Positions 1 to 8,610 of a stretch of 55,543 nucleotides of DNA are shown here, one piece after another. Made by a program: the position numbers and the translations under genes. The stretch comes from Halomarina rubra (GTDB taxonomy: Archaea; Halobacteriota; Halobacteria; Halobacteriales; Haloarculaceae), in the NCBI RefSeq assembly GCF_023699475.1, contig NZ_JALXFV010000008.1, positions 227,442-282,984 of the forward strand. Direction: 5' to 3'. Numbering within the stretch: the first letter of the stretch is position 1; each line of letters starts with the position of its first letter. The notes under the pieces are model-generated. The model saw only the letters and a program-made list of their open reading frames with translations. It was not told the DNA's origin and did no database searches.

Positions 1-1101
1 GACCACGTCGAGTCCCTCGGCCTGCGAGGGGAGTTTCGTCCCGCCGCCGACCGTCCCGAGTTCGAGCGAGGCGAGCGTGACGCTCGCGTACAGCGACTCG
101 TTCCCCTCGTCGTCGGTCCGGACGTCGGCGGTCGTAATGACGTTCGACCCCTCGACGACCTGCGCGGGGTCCTGACCGGTCGCGAGGAACGCCGCGGCGA
201 CGACGTTGGCGGCCTGCGCGTTGAACCCGAGCGACCCGGCCTTCGCCGACCCGACGTGGTTCTTCCGGGTGTTGGCCTCCGCGATGGCCGCCGGCGTGGT
301 CTTGAGGACCGCCTCGACGGTCTCGGCGGGAATCTCGACATCCGCCGACACCGTCCGGCCGCGCCCCTCGACGGCGTTGATGGCGGCGGGTTTCTTGTCC
401 GTACAGAGGTTTCCGGACAGCGCGACGAGCGAGGCGGGCGTCTCCGCCTCGACGACCTCACACGCCTCCTGCGTGCCGATGGTCGCCATGTTCATCCCCA
501 TCGCGTCCTTCGAGTCGAAACCGAACCGGAGGAAGACGTTGTCGCCGACGACGTACGGCGTGACCTCGACGACCTCGCCGTGGCTCGTGGTGGACTCGGC
601 GGCCGCGCGAAGCGTCTCCTCGTTCTCGCGAACCCACGAGACGACCTCGCTGGCCTCGGCCACGTCCGCGACCCGGAAGACGGGCGCACGGGTCATCTTC
701 GACTTGAGGACGCGGGCGGTCGCCCCGCCGCTCTCGCGAATCGTCGCACAGCCGCGGTTGACCGAGGCGAGCAAGGCCCCTTCGGTGGTCGCCAGCGGCA
801 GGTAGTGCTCGTCGGTCGCCGCCTCGCCGTCGAGATGGACGGGGCCGACGACGCCGACCGGAACCTGCACCGCGCCGGTCATGTTCTCGATGTTCGTTCC
901 GCTGGCGTCGGCGGCATCGAACGAGTAGTCGCCGACCGTCGAGAGCGTCGCGTCCGTCTCGCGTTCGAGCAGGAGGCGACGGGCCATCGCCGCGGTGTCG
1001 GCGTCGGTGTGCTCTTCGAGTTCGTACAGTCGGAGTTCGCCCTCCTGGACGCGGGTCGCGAGCGTCGCCGCGAGTTCCTCGTCGGCGTCGGCAGCGGTCA
1101 T
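1..1101 (-). CDS. hmgA: Hydroxymethylglutaryl-CoA reductase (HMG-CoA reductase), C-terminus cut by the window edge
   Basis: Reduces HMG-CoA to mevalonate with NADPH, the committed step of the mevalonate pathway for archaeal isoprenoid lipids. An open frame runs from the ATG at 1101 to the window edge (367 codons). The family is about 400 residues long, so only about 35 residues should be missing. Visible class I signatures are IENMTGAVQVPVGVVGPV near residue 71 (the catalytic Glu is in ENMTG), a catalytic-Lys motif DKKPAAIN, the MGMNMATIG substrate-binding motif, and GTVGGGT near the visible end. A weak TATA-like CCTTAGC lies 23-29 nt upstream on the minus strand, which suggests a leaderless transcript. 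This enzyme is the target of statins and mevinolin in haloarchaea (known for the family). Confidence 0.96.
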   Translation of the reverse strand, partial: MTAADADEELAATLATRVQEGELRLYELEEHTDADTAAMARRLLLERETDATLSTVGDYSFDAADASGTNIENMTGAVQVPVGVVGPVHLDGEAATDEHYLPLATTEGALLASVNRGCATIRESGGATARVLKSKMTRAPVFRVADVAEASEVVSWVRENEETLRAAAESTTSHGEVVEVTPYVVGDNVFLRFGFDSKDAMGMNMATIGTQEACEVVEAETPASLVALSGNLCTDKKPAAINAVEGRGRTVSADVEIPAETVEAVLKTTPAAIAEANTRKNHVGSAKAGSLGFNAQAANVVAAAFLATGQDPAQVVEGSNVITTADVRTDDEGNESLYASVTLASLELGTVGGGTKLPSQAEGLDVV

Positions 1102-1239
1102 ACGCGGGCGTCGGCCGGGGGGACGCTAAGGATTCGGATTCCGGGCAGGGGTTCGTCGGTACCGTTCTACGAGACTCTTGGTCTGCGACCACCTCGAACC
1201 ACGCGCGTCTACTGATTCGCCACCTACCGCGGGCGGACT

Positions 1240-1271
1240 GAAAGCCCCGAGTCGTGAGTCTCGGGGCTTTC
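1240..1271 (-). terminator. Perfect 12-bp hairpin, probable terminator of the GNAT gene
   Basis: GAAAGCCCCGAG at 1240-1251 pairs perfectly with CTCGGGGCTTTC at 1260-1271 across an 8-nt loop. It lies 46 nt beyond the GNAT stop and 138 nt before the hmgA start, both on the minus strand. The strand-symmetric stem ends in T-rich sequence on the minus strand. Terminator is an inference. It could also be a remnant hairpin of a mobile-element end, but no transposase is nearby. Confidence 0.5.
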
Positions 1272-1317
1272 GAGGTGTTCGCAACGCTACCGTTCTCCGG
1301 ACAGATACACCCACCTT

Positions 1318-1845
1318 CTAGCGCCACTCGCGGGCCAGCAACCCGAACCGGTGGACGTCACAGAACTCGCCGTTGGCGAAGCGCTCCTCGCGGTGGACGC
1401 CCTCCTCGGTGAACCCGAGCGACCGGACGAGCGCCATCGACGCCTCGTTGAACGAGAAGACGTTCGCCGCGACCTTGTGGTAGCCGTGCTGGTCGAACGC
1501 CCACTCGAACAGCAGTTCGCTGGCGGCGCGTGCGTACCCTCGACCCTGCGCCTCGGGGGTTATCCAGACGCCGTAGGTGGCGACGGTGCCCTGGAACCCC
1601 TCCTCGCGGAGCGTGACGAGGCCGACGTAGCCGCCCTCGGCGTGGACGACGAACGCGGTGTTGTCGTCGTTGCCGAGCCACTCGACGAACTCGTCGACGG
1701 CGTCGGCGTCGGTGGGACCGGTCGGGCCGCCACCGGGGATGCGGACGTCGGGGTGGTTCATGTCGCGGGCGATGGCGTCGTGGTCCTCCTCGGCGACGGG
1801 TCGCAGGTCGACGCGACCGTCGCTGGCGAACAGCGGGCCGGGCAT
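1318..1845 (-). CDS. GNAT-family N-acetyltransferase (RimJ/RimL-like)
   Basis: Predicted acetyl-CoA-dependent N-acetyltransferase of 175 residues, the normal length for the RimJ/RimL/Acetyltransf_3 group. The N-terminal part has VDLRPVAEEDHDAIARD. The acetyl-CoA pyrophosphate loop is visible as ITPEAQGRGYARAA (the Q/RxxGxG/A motif), followed by the conserved NVFSFNEASMALVRSLGF block typical of RimJ-like enzymes. The substrate (ribosomal protein N-terminus, amine or antibiotic) cannot be read from the sequence. I chose the ATG at 1845 because the frame upstream of it (to 1905) looks like non-coding leader and runs into the FNT promoter region. The hairpin at 1240-1271 probably ends its transcript. 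Confidence 0.85.
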   Translation of the reverse strand: MPGPLFASDGRVDLRPVAEEDHDAIARDMNHPDVRIPGGGPTGPTDADAVDEFVEWLGNDDNTAFVVHAEGGYVGLVTLREEGFQGTVATYGVWITPEAQGRGYARAASELLFEWAFDQHGYHKVAANVFSFNEASMALVRSLGFTEEGVHREERFANGEFCDVHRFGLLAREWR

Positions 1846-1949
1846 GGGTCGAGGTTCGACCGAACGGGTGATGAACGGTTCGGCGACTCGCGGCCGCACG
1901 GGCAAGAACAGGGTTCATACCCTGCCCCCGAGTAGACGACGGAAACCGG

Positions 1950-2825
1950 ATGTCAGACCAGGACCCCCCGCCCGACAACAAGCGCCACGCCTCGGCGACG
2001 GACGCCCGGAAGTTCGTGGGCGTGTTCGAACAGCAGGTCGAGAGCGCCGTCCGCGAGATGCGGCGCTCGACGCCGGCGCTCGCGTTCTCGGGAATCACGG
2101 CGGGGCTGGGAGTCAGCTTCGGTGCGCTGTTCATGGCGATGACGCTGACCTACAGCGGCGGGTTCGACTCGAAACTCGTCCAGCAGTTCGCGCTGGCGAA
2201 CGCCTCCGCCGTCGGGTTCGTCGTCGTCATGCTCGGCCAGACGGAGCTGTTCACCGCCCACACGACGATGGCGTGGCTACCGGTGTTCTCGGGGGACGCC
2301 GCGCTCTCGGACCTCGGGCGACTGTGGGGCGTCGTCTACGTCGCGAACCTCGTGGGCTGTGGCGCGTTCGCGGCGCTGGTCGCGGTGCTCGGCCCCGCGA
2401 TGGGCATCGTCGACCCGAGCGCGTTCGGGACGATGGCCGAGGCGCTGGTGCCGTACCCGTGGTGGACCGTCGTCCTGAGCGGCGTGGTCGCCGGGTGGCT
2501 GATGGGGCTGGTGACGTGGCTCGCGTCGGCGAGTCGCGACACCGTCGGCGAGGTGCTCGTCGTCTGGATCGTCACCGCCGGCATCGGCTTCGGCCCGTTC
2601 CACCACGCGCTGTTGGGGACGACCGAAGTGCTCGGCGCGCTGTTGCTCGGTCAGGGCGTGACGGTGCTCGACTTCGGCCACTTCCTCCTGTGGACGACGG
2701 TGGGGAACGTCCTCGGCGGGACGGTGTTCGTCGCCCTGCTCAACTACGGGCAGATCGCGTTCGGCGACACTCCCGAGGACGTCGACGTCGCACCCACCGA
2801 GGATACCGACGGAACCGAGGTCTGA
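1950..2825 (+). CDS. Formate/nitrite transporter (FNT) family membrane protein, YfdC-like
   Basis: Integral membrane channel of the FNT family, which moves small monovalent anions such as formate or nitrite; the real substrate here is unknown. It has 291 residues, including a charged cytosolic N-terminus (about 1-45) and a short acidic C-tail (about 273-291). About six hydrophobic segments lie between, including the FNT-like stretch QTELFTAHTTMAWLPVF near residue 97. Its length and the long N-terminal helix resemble the YfdC subgroup more than classic FocA. A TATA-like GTTCATACC sits about 30 nt upstream of the ATG. It is transcribed divergently from the GNAT gene. Confidence 0.85.
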   Translation: MSDQDPPPDNKRHASATDARKFVGVFEQQVESAVREMRRSTPALAFSGITAGLGVSFGALFMAMTLTYSGGFDSKLVQQFALANASAVGFVVVMLGQTELFTAHTTMAWLPVFSGDAALSDLGRLWGVVYVANLVGCGAFAALVAVLGPAMGIVDPSAFGTMAEALVPYPWWTVVLSGVVAGWLMGLVTWLASASRDTVGEVLVVWIVTAGIGFGPFHHALLGTTEVLGALLLGQGVTVLDFGHFLLWTTVGNVLGGTVFVALLNYGQIAFGDTPEDVDVAPTEDTDGTEV

Positions 2826-2882
2826 GTCGGTCGCCGCGACCGGAGCGGCTACGCTTTTGTCGCCTCCCCGCGCCCACCCGGT

Positions 2883-4505
2883 ATGACCGCACCCGCGGAC
2901 CTCGTCGTGACGAACGCCGAGGTCCACACGCTCGCGTCGCCCGACGAGACCCATGAGGCGCTCGCGGTTCGCGACGGCGAGGTCGTCCGCGTCGGCGACG
3001 CCTACGAGATGCAGTTCCTCGTCGGGGCCGACACCGAGGTGCTCGACTGCGAGGGCCGCGTCGTCCTCCCGGGGTTCGTCGACGCCCACACCCACCTCCC
3101 GATGGTGGGCCGTCGTCTCGTCCACGCCGACCTCTCGACGGCCGACTCGCCCGCCGACGCCGTCGACCTGCTCGCCGAACGGGCCGCCGAGACCGACGAC
3201 TCGGCCGACGACGACACCCCCGAAAGGGTGACCGACGACCCGGCCACCGAGTGGGTCCAGGGGTTCGGCTACGACGAGAGCGTCTGGGCGGAGTCGCGCT
3301 ACCTCACCCGCGCGGACCTCGACGCGGTGAGCGAGACCCGTCCCGTCGTCGCCTTCCGCGAGGACATGCACACGGCGGGGCTGAACTCCGTCGCGCTCGA
3401 CCGACTGGCCGAGTCGATGCCCGAGGCCGACGTCCAGCGCGAAGGTGGCGACCCGACGGGCGTCGTCGTCGAGGAGGCCGTCGACGCGGTCTGGGACACT
3501 GTCGACCCGGACGTCGGCGAGATGCGGTCGCTCGTCCGGGCGGCCCGTGACTTCGCGCACGCCCACGGCGTAACGGGAGTCCACGACATGGTCCGTAACA
3601 GCGAGGCCCCGCGCGTCTACCGGGAACTCGACGCCGCCGGCGACCTGGACCTCCGGGTCCGCGTCAACTACTGGACCGACCACCTCGACTCGCTCGTCGA
3701 CCTCGGGGCGCGGACGAACCACGGCAGCGAGTTCGTCCGGACGGGCGGCGTCAAGAGCTTCACCGACGGCAGTTTCGGCGGCCGGACCGCGAAGCTCTCG
3801 GAACCGTACGCCGACGCGCCCGAGCGTGAGGGCGACGACCCGAGTGACGCCGCGGACGCGACCGGCCAGTGGGTCGTCACCCCCGACGAACTGGAGGCGT
3901 ACGTCGAGCGGGCCGACGCCGCCGACCTGCAGTTCACCGCCCACGCCATCGGTGACGAGGCGATTCGGGCGGTGCTCGACGCGTACGCCGGCACGTCGGC
4001 CCCGGCGGAACTGCGCCACCGCGTCGAGCACGCCGAACTGCTCAGCGACGACCTGATAGCGCGGTTCGCGGAACTGGGCGTCGTCGCGTCGGTCCAGCCG
4101 AACTTCCTGAAGTGGGCGCGCGAGGGCGGCCTCTACGACGAGCGCCTCGGCGTCGACCGGGCGCGCTCGACCAACCGCTACCGCGACCTGCTCGACGCGG
4201 GCGTCCCCCTCGCGTTCGGGAGTGACTGCATGCCGCTCGGCCCGCTGTTCGGTGTCCAGCAGGCCGTCACCGCACCCGCGGACGGCCAGCGCCTCTCCGT
4301 CACCGAGGCGCTCCGAGCCTACACCAGCGGCGCGGCGTACGCCGGGTTCGACGAGGACCGTCTCGGCACCCTGACCGTCGGCAAGCGAGCGGACCTCGTC
4401 GTCCTCGACGAGTCGCCGTGGACGGTCGCTCCCGAGGCTATCGGCGACGTTTCGGTCACCCACACCGTCGTCGACGGCCGCGTCGTCGCGCGGTTCGAGG
4501 ACTGA
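2883..4505 (+). CDS. Amidohydrolase family 3 protein, YtcJ-like
   Basis: Metal-dependent hydrolase of the amidohydrolase superfamily (540 residues, normal for the YtcJ/amidohydro_3 group). The first metal motif is VDAHTHLP near residue 63. It is followed by the family-typical VKSFTDGSFGGRTA block, metal-site histidines in FTAHAIGDEAI and RHRVEHAEL, and the late Asp in FGSDCMPLGP. The C-terminus ADLVVLDESPW closes the composite beta-sandwich that begins at the N-terminus. The substrate is unknown; relatives are deposited as N-substituted formamide deformylases or exoenzyme regulators with little proof. It is probably intracellular because no signal peptide is seen. A TATA-like CTTTTGTC lies about 30 nt upstream. 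Confidence 0.9.
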   Translation: MTAPADLVVTNAEVHTLASPDETHEALAVRDGEVVRVGDAYEMQFLVGADTEVLDCEGRVVLPGFVDAHTHLPMVGRRLVHADLSTADSPADAVDLLAERAAETDDSADDDTPERVTDDPATEWVQGFGYDESVWAESRYLTRADLDAVSETRPVVAFREDMHTAGLNSVALDRLAESMPEADVQREGGDPTGVVVEEAVDAVWDTVDPDVGEMRSLVRAARDFAHAHGVTGVHDMVRNSEAPRVYRELDAAGDLDLRVRVNYWTDHLDSLVDLGARTNHGSEFVRTGGVKSFTDGSFGGRTAKLSEPYADAPEREGDDPSDAADATGQWVVTPDELEAYVERADAADLQFTAHAIGDEAIRAVLDAYAGTSAPAELRHRVEHAELLSDDLIARFAELGVVASVQPNFLKWAREGGLYDERLGVDRARSTNRYRDLLDAGVPLAFGSDCMPLGPLFGVQQAVTAPADGQRLSVTEALRAYTSGAAYAGFDEDRLGTLTVGKRADLVVLDESPWTVAPEAIGDVSVTHTVVDGRVVARFED

Positions 4506-4568
4506 CCGCGACGAACCCTCCCGGAACGGGACCGGTCCGTGAAATTGTCCGTTTCTCGTGAGTCGGCG

Positions 4569-4579
4569 GCCATAACTAT
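4569..4579 (+). promoter_or_regulatory. TATA-like box of the cupredoxin gene
   Basis: The A/T-rich CCATAACTATC stands out in GC-rich surroundings about 31-41 nt upstream of the ATG at 4610. Spacing fits an archaeal TATA box with a very short leader. Confidence 0.45.
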
Positions 4580-4609
4580 CAGACGGCAGTCAGAACTGTC
4601 TCGCCGCAC

Positions 4610-5521
4610 ATGAGGCCTATCGAAGTGGACGAGGAGAAGGTCGGGCGGGACGGCCCGGCGGACGACTGGAGCGTCCAGCGCCGACGGCTCTTACAGGCGG
4701 CCGGTGCCGCCGCGGCGCTCACCGCGCTCGGTGGGACCGCGAGCGCGGCCGGCGGAGACGACGAGAAGGAGGGGAAGGGCTACGGAAAGGGTGGGAAGTA
4801 CGGTCGTCCTCGGCGCGGGAAACGCGCCATCGACCCGAACCTCGGCTACGTCGCGCTGACGCCCGACGAGCGACTCCCCGTCGAACCGGACCACGAGGTC
4901 CAGATTCTCATCAATCCGCCGAGCGACCCGGAGAACCCGATTCCGGAGTTCTACTACCAGCCGACCGGACTCGCCGTGGACGTCGGCGACGTCGTCGCGT
5001 TCCGGTACGTGACACCAGGGCACACGGTGTCGTCGTACCACCCGTACGCGGGCCGCCAACTGCGCGTCCCCGAACGCGAGGACGGGGGACTCGCGTTCTT
5101 CTCGTCGCCGTACCTCGGGGCAGGGGCGACGTGGCTGTACTGCTTCGACCGGCCGGGGGTCTACGACTACTACTGCGCACCGCACGAGATATTCGGCCAC
5201 GTCGGGCGCATCGTCGTGGGCGAGGCGACCGAGACGCCGCCCGTCCCGGACCCGTGTGCACCCCCCGAACCGCCCGAACCACCGGAGACGGAGGAGGGGA
5301 CCACCGAGAACGGTGAGGGTGGCGACGACGGCGACGGTGGTGCGGGTGGCGAACCCGAACTCCGGCCGCCGGCGTTCACCGCCGCGATCGTCCTTCGCGA
5401 CGAGGCGCTCGACCCGCAGAACATCGTCGACGAGGGCGCGGTGCTGTGGGAGGACGTCGCTCCCGAGAACAAGCAACTGTTCGTCCAGGTGGTCCCGCCG
5501 GAGGTCTGTTCGGTCGAGTGA
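4610..5521 (+). CDS. Tat-exported cupredoxin (halocyanin/plastocyanin-like) protein with atypical axial ligand
   Basis: Predicted extracellular or membrane-associated type-1 copper protein, 303 residues. Residues 23-47 form a twin-arginine signal (QRRRLLQAAGAAAALTALGG). Residues 48-72 are Gly/Lys-rich. The cupredoxin domain spans about 85-205: His138 (PGHTV), then Cys189 and His192 in YYCAPHEIFGHVGRIVVG. In halocyanins the next ligand is Met in C-x2-H-x4-M; here that position is His197. An extra Cys178 lies close by. The C-terminal part (about 210-255) is a Pro/Glu/Gly-rich linker followed by about 50 residues that may fold separately. It could be an electron carrier or a copper-binding structural protein. 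No cognate oxidase is adjacent. Confidence 0.82.
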   Translation: MRPIEVDEEKVGRDGPADDWSVQRRRLLQAAGAAAALTALGGTASAAGGDDEKEGKGYGKGGKYGRPRRGKRAIDPNLGYVALTPDERLPVEPDHEVQILINPPSDPENPIPEFYYQPTGLAVDVGDVVAFRYVTPGHTVSSYHPYAGRQLRVPEREDGGLAFFSSPYLGAGATWLYCFDRPGVYDYYCAPHEIFGHVGRIVVGEATETPPVPDPCAPPEPPEPPETEEGTTENGEGGDDGDGGAGGEPELRPPAFTAAIVLRDEALDPQNIVDEGAVLWEDVAPENKQLFVQVVPPEVCSVE

Positions 5522-5583
5522 GACTCCCGACACGTCCCAGGAATCGCCACAACGACTAACAGGTCGCTGAACCGACCCGAAGC

Positions 5584-5757
5584 ATGGTCTCGCTCCAGAT
5601 CGGTTCGGTGTTCGTCCTCGTCTTCCTCGCGCTGGCGGTGCTCGCACCCGTCGCCCTCTACGCGCTCGTCCGCTCCGAACACGACCAGCGGTCGGCGATG
5701 TCCCGGAGCGACGGCGAACGTGTCGCTCGACGGGACTCACGGGACGAACGTCGCTGA
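5584..5757 (+). CDS. Small single-span membrane protein (57 aa)
   Basis: A 58-codon frame (ATG 5584, TGA 5755-5757) encodes one hydrophobic helix (about residues 5-28: IGSVFVLVFLALAVLAPVAL) followed by a charged, Arg/Asp/Ser-rich tail rich in RR and RD pairs. It begins 62 nt after the cupredoxin stop. Function unknown. The clean helix-plus-polar-tail organisation and haloarchaeal codon use support a real gene, but no family was recognised. Confidence 0.6.
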   Translation: MVSLQIGSVFVLVFLALAVLAPVALYALVRSEHDQRSAMSRSDGERVARRDSRDERR

Positions 5758-5865
5758 AGCGTTACTCTCTCGTCCCCCTACCGACGATTCCGACGTCGTT
5801 TAGCGACGCGTGTCTTCTATCGCCTTTCGTTCGTGTCCCACTCGTTAGAGCACTACTCTGAAGAA

Positions 5866-5876
5866 AAAATTTATTC
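5866..5876 (+). promoter_or_regulatory. TATA box of the nadABC operon
   Basis: AAAAATTTATT is among the most A/T-rich spots in the window and lies 40-50 nt upstream of the nadA ATG. This leaves room for a short leader that carries a GAGGAG Shine-Dalgarno sequence at 5904-5909, six nt before the ATG. So nadA appears to be translated from a leadered mRNA, unlike many neighbours. Confidence 0.65.
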
Positions 5877-5915
5877 ACTAGGCGGATTTGGTGTGTTTTC
5901 AACGAGGAGTACCAG

Positions 5916-7046
5916 ATGCCGAAGATGGAAACTGCGGGCTTCGAGACGGACCTCAGCCTGTTCAAATACGACAGCCTCGAACAGCTACCGGCCGCCTACC
6001 GCGGGTTGACCGAGGACGAACGGACCGAGCGCATCGCCGCCGCGCGCGAGACGCTGGGCGACGACGTGGTCGTGCTGGGCCACAACTACCAGCGCCGCGA
6101 ACTCGTGGAGGCCGCCGACTTCGTCGGCGACTCCTACCAGTTGAGCGTCGAGGCGGCGAACGCCGACGCGAAGTACGTCGTCTTCTGCGGGGTGACGTTC
6201 ATGGCCGAGTCGGCGGACGTCATCACCGACGACGACCAGACCGTCATCCTGCCGTCGATGGAGGCGTCGTGCCCGATGGCCGGGATGGCCGAGGCGTTGC
6301 AGGTCGACTCGGCGTGGGAAGCCATCGAGGCCGCGACGGGCGATCGCACCGTGATCCCCATCACGTACATGAACAGCTACGCCGACCTGAAGGCGTTCTG
6401 CGCCGAGCAGGGGGGACTGGTCTGTACCTCCTCGAACGCCGCCGACGCGTTCGAGTGGGCGTTCGAGCGCGGCGACGTCGTGCTGTTCCTCCCCGACAAA
6501 CACCTCGGGGAGAACACCGCCTACGACATGGGCATCGCCGACCGTACGGTCGAGTGGGACCCGTGGGCCCCCGACCACGACGCCGACGCCGTCGCGGACG
6601 CCGACGTGGTGCTCTGGGACGGCTACTGCCAGGTCCACGAACGGTTCCGCGTCGAGCACGTCGAGCAGGTCCGGGGCGAGCACTCCGAGGCGAACGTCGT
6701 CGTCCACCCCGAGTGTCGCCGCGAGGTGTGTGCCGCGGCGGACGTCGTCGGGTCGACGGCGACCATCTGCGAGACCGTCGCCGCGGCCGATCCCGGCGAG
6801 ACGTGGGCCATCGGCACCGAGATTCACCTCGCGCGCCACCTCGCGCGCTGGCACCCCGAGGTGAACGTCGTACCGCTGTGTGGCGACGCCTGCATGGACT
6901 GCAACGCGATGCGCCAGGTCGACCCCAACTACCTGACGTGGGTGCTCGAAGAGCTCGCCGCGGGTCGAGAGCGCAACGTCGTCGAAGTCGCGCCCGACGA
7001 GAAGCGCCTGGCGAAGCTCGCGCTCGACCGCATGCTGGAGGTCTGA
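5916..7046 (+). CDS. nadA: Quinolinate synthase NadA
   Basis: Condenses iminoaspartate with dihydroxyacetone phosphate to quinolinate, step 2 of de novo NAD synthesis; it carries an oxygen-sensitive [4Fe-4S] cluster. It has 376 residues. The visible motifs are LGHNYQRRELVEAADFVGDS, FCGVTFMAESADV (first cluster Cys), LPSMEASCPMAGMAE, HPECRREVC (second Cys region) and CGDACMDCNAMRQVDPN near the C-terminus (third Cys). I chose the ATG at 5916 because a GAGGAG Shine-Dalgarno lies just upstream and the A-rich TATA box lies at 5866-5876. It is the first gene of nadA-nadB-nadC, with only one base before nadB. Confidence 0.97.
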   Translation: MPKMETAGFETDLSLFKYDSLEQLPAAYRGLTEDERTERIAAARETLGDDVVVLGHNYQRRELVEAADFVGDSYQLSVEAANADAKYVVFCGVTFMAESADVITDDDQTVILPSMEASCPMAGMAEALQVDSAWEAIEAATGDRTVIPITYMNSYADLKAFCAEQGGLVCTSSNAADAFEWAFERGDVVLFLPDKHLGENTAYDMGIADRTVEWDPWAPDHDADAVADADVVLWDGYCQVHERFRVEHVEQVRGEHSEANVVVHPECRREVCAAADVVGSTATICETVAAADPGETWAIGTEIHLARHLARWHPEVNVVPLCGDACMDCNAMRQVDPNYLTWVLEELAAGRERNVVEVAPDEKRLAKLALDRMLEV

Positions 7047-7047
7047 G

Positions 7048-8610
7048 ATGCGGCAGATGGAGACCGACGTCCTCGTCGTCGGCAGCGGTATCGCGGGCTG
7101 TTCGGCCGCGCTCGCCGCCGCACGCGCGGGCGCGTCCGTGACCGTCGCGACGAAGGCGACCGCCCCCGAGGAGAGTGCCTCGTGGTGGGCGCAGGGCGGT
7201 ATCGCCGTGACCGGCGACGACCCCGAGACGTTCGTCGAGGACATCGTCGCCGCCAGCGACGGGGCGGCCGACCGGGCGGCGGTCGAGTCGCTCGTCGCCG
7301 ACGCCCGTGGGGTGGTCGAGGACGTATTGATTCGGACGCTCGACGTGCCATTCGACACGTCCGAGGGGCGCGAGACGGGGCGAACCGTCACGGGTCCCGA
7401 CACCGACGGCTCCGCCACCGCGACGACTACCGACGACTACCACCTCACGCGGGAGGCGGCCCACTCCGAGCGACGCATCCTCCACGTCGACGCCTCGACC
7501 GGGAGACACCTCCTCGGACCGTTCCTCGCTCACCTCGACGAGCGCGACGACGTGACGCTCCAGGCGGACACGATGGCGCTCGACCTCCTCACCGCCGAGG
7601 GCCGCGTCCACGGCGCGTTGCTCGAACGCGACGGCGACCTCGCACACTGCTTCGCGGGGGCGACCGTGCTCGCGACCGGCGGCATCGGGGCGTGTTACGG
7701 CCGCTCGACGAACCCCGACGCGGCGACCGGCGACGGCGTAGCGATGGCCGCGCTCGCGGGCGCGGAGACGCGAGACCTGGAGTACGTCCAGTTCCACCCG
7801 ACGGCGTACGCCGGTGAGGGGAGCGAGGACACGTTCCTCCTCAGCGAGGCCGTCCGTGGTGAGGGTGCCGTCCTCCGGAACGCCCGCGACGAGCGGTTCA
7901 TGCCCGACTACCACGCCGACGCCGACCTCGCGCCGCGTGACGTCGTCGCCCGCGCCGTCGCCACCGAACGCGAGCGGACCGGCGACGTTCGCCTCGACGT
8001 GAGCGACCTCGACTTCGACGAGGAGTTCCCGGACCTCGCGGCGCTCTGTGAGGAGCACGACGTCGACTGGGCAGACGGGATTCCGGTCGGTCCCGTCGAG
8101 CACTTCCTCTGTGGCGGGGTCGCCGTCGACCACGAGGGGCGAACGAGTCTCGACCGCCTGTTTGCGGTCGGCGAGTGCGCCCGGACGGGCGTCCACGGCG
8201 CGAACAGACTCGCCTCGACGAGCCTCCTCGAAGGGCTCGTCTGGGGGTTGCGCGCCGGTGAGGCGGCGACGGGACACGACCCCGAACCGGTCGACGCGCC
8301 GCTGCCCGACGACAGCGACCCCGCCCTGCCGCCGGGGTTCTGTACGGACAAGCGCCGCCGTCTCCAGCGCGTGATGGACGAACACGTCGGTCTCGAACGC
8401 GACGCCGACGGACTTCGCCGTGCTCGTGGTGCGCTCCGTCGCCTGAAAGGTGAGGTCGACGCTTACACCCGCACTCGAACTGCACGCGACCTCTACGAAC
8501 TCCGGAACGCGTCCGTTACGGGGTTGCTCGTCGCCCGAGCGGCCGCCGAGAACACCGAGTCGCGAGGCTGTCACTACCTGACGACCGCCCCCGAGGTCGA
8601 TGCTGACTGA
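7048..8610 (+). CDS. nadB: L-aspartate oxidase NadB
   Basis: FAD enzyme that oxidises L-aspartate to iminoaspartate, the substrate of NadA. It has 520 residues, typical for the family. The N-terminal dinucleotide fold is VVGSGIAGCSAALAAARAGA (residues about 10-29). SASWWAQGGIAV is the conserved succinate-dehydrogenase-like loop, and EYVQFHPTAY and LSEAVRGEGAVL carry active-site residues. HFLCGGVAVDHEGRTSLDRL and GECARTGVHGANRLASTSLL form the second FAD region. It starts one base after nadA and overlaps nadC by 11 nt, so the three genes should be co-translated. Co-location supports NadB over the homologous fumarate reductase or SDH flavoprotein. Confidence 0.97.
   Translation: MRQMETDVLVVGSGIAGCSAALAAARAGASVTVATKATAPEESASWWAQGGIAVTGDDPETFVEDIVAASDGAADRAAVESLVADARGVVEDVLIRTLDVPFDTSEGRETGRTVTGPDTDGSATATTTDDYHLTREAAHSERRILHVDASTGRHLLGPFLAHLDERDDVTLQADTMALDLLTAEGRVHGALLERDGDLAHCFAGATVLATGGIGACYGRSTNPDAATGDGVAMAALAGAETRDLEYVQFHPTAYAGEGSEDTFLLSEAVRGEGAVLRNARDERFMPDYHADADLAPRDVVARAVATERERTGDVRLDVSDLDFDEEFPDLAALCEEHDVDWADGIPVGPVEHFLCGGVAVDHEGRTSLDRLFAVGECARTGVHGANRLASTSLLEGLVWGLRAGEAATGHDPEPVDAPLPDDSDPALPPGFCTDKRRRLQRVMDEHVGLERDADGLRRARGALRRLKGEVDAYTRTRTARDLYELRNASVTGLLVARAAAENTESRGCHYLTTAPEVDAD

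Noticed and set aside
2277-4463. Long open frame (728 codons) on the minus strand opposite the amidohydrolase
   Set aside because: GC-rich codon third positions leave antisense frames open. Translation is Arg/Val/Asp/Gly-rich without family motifs, while the plus-strand frame has a full amidohydrolase.
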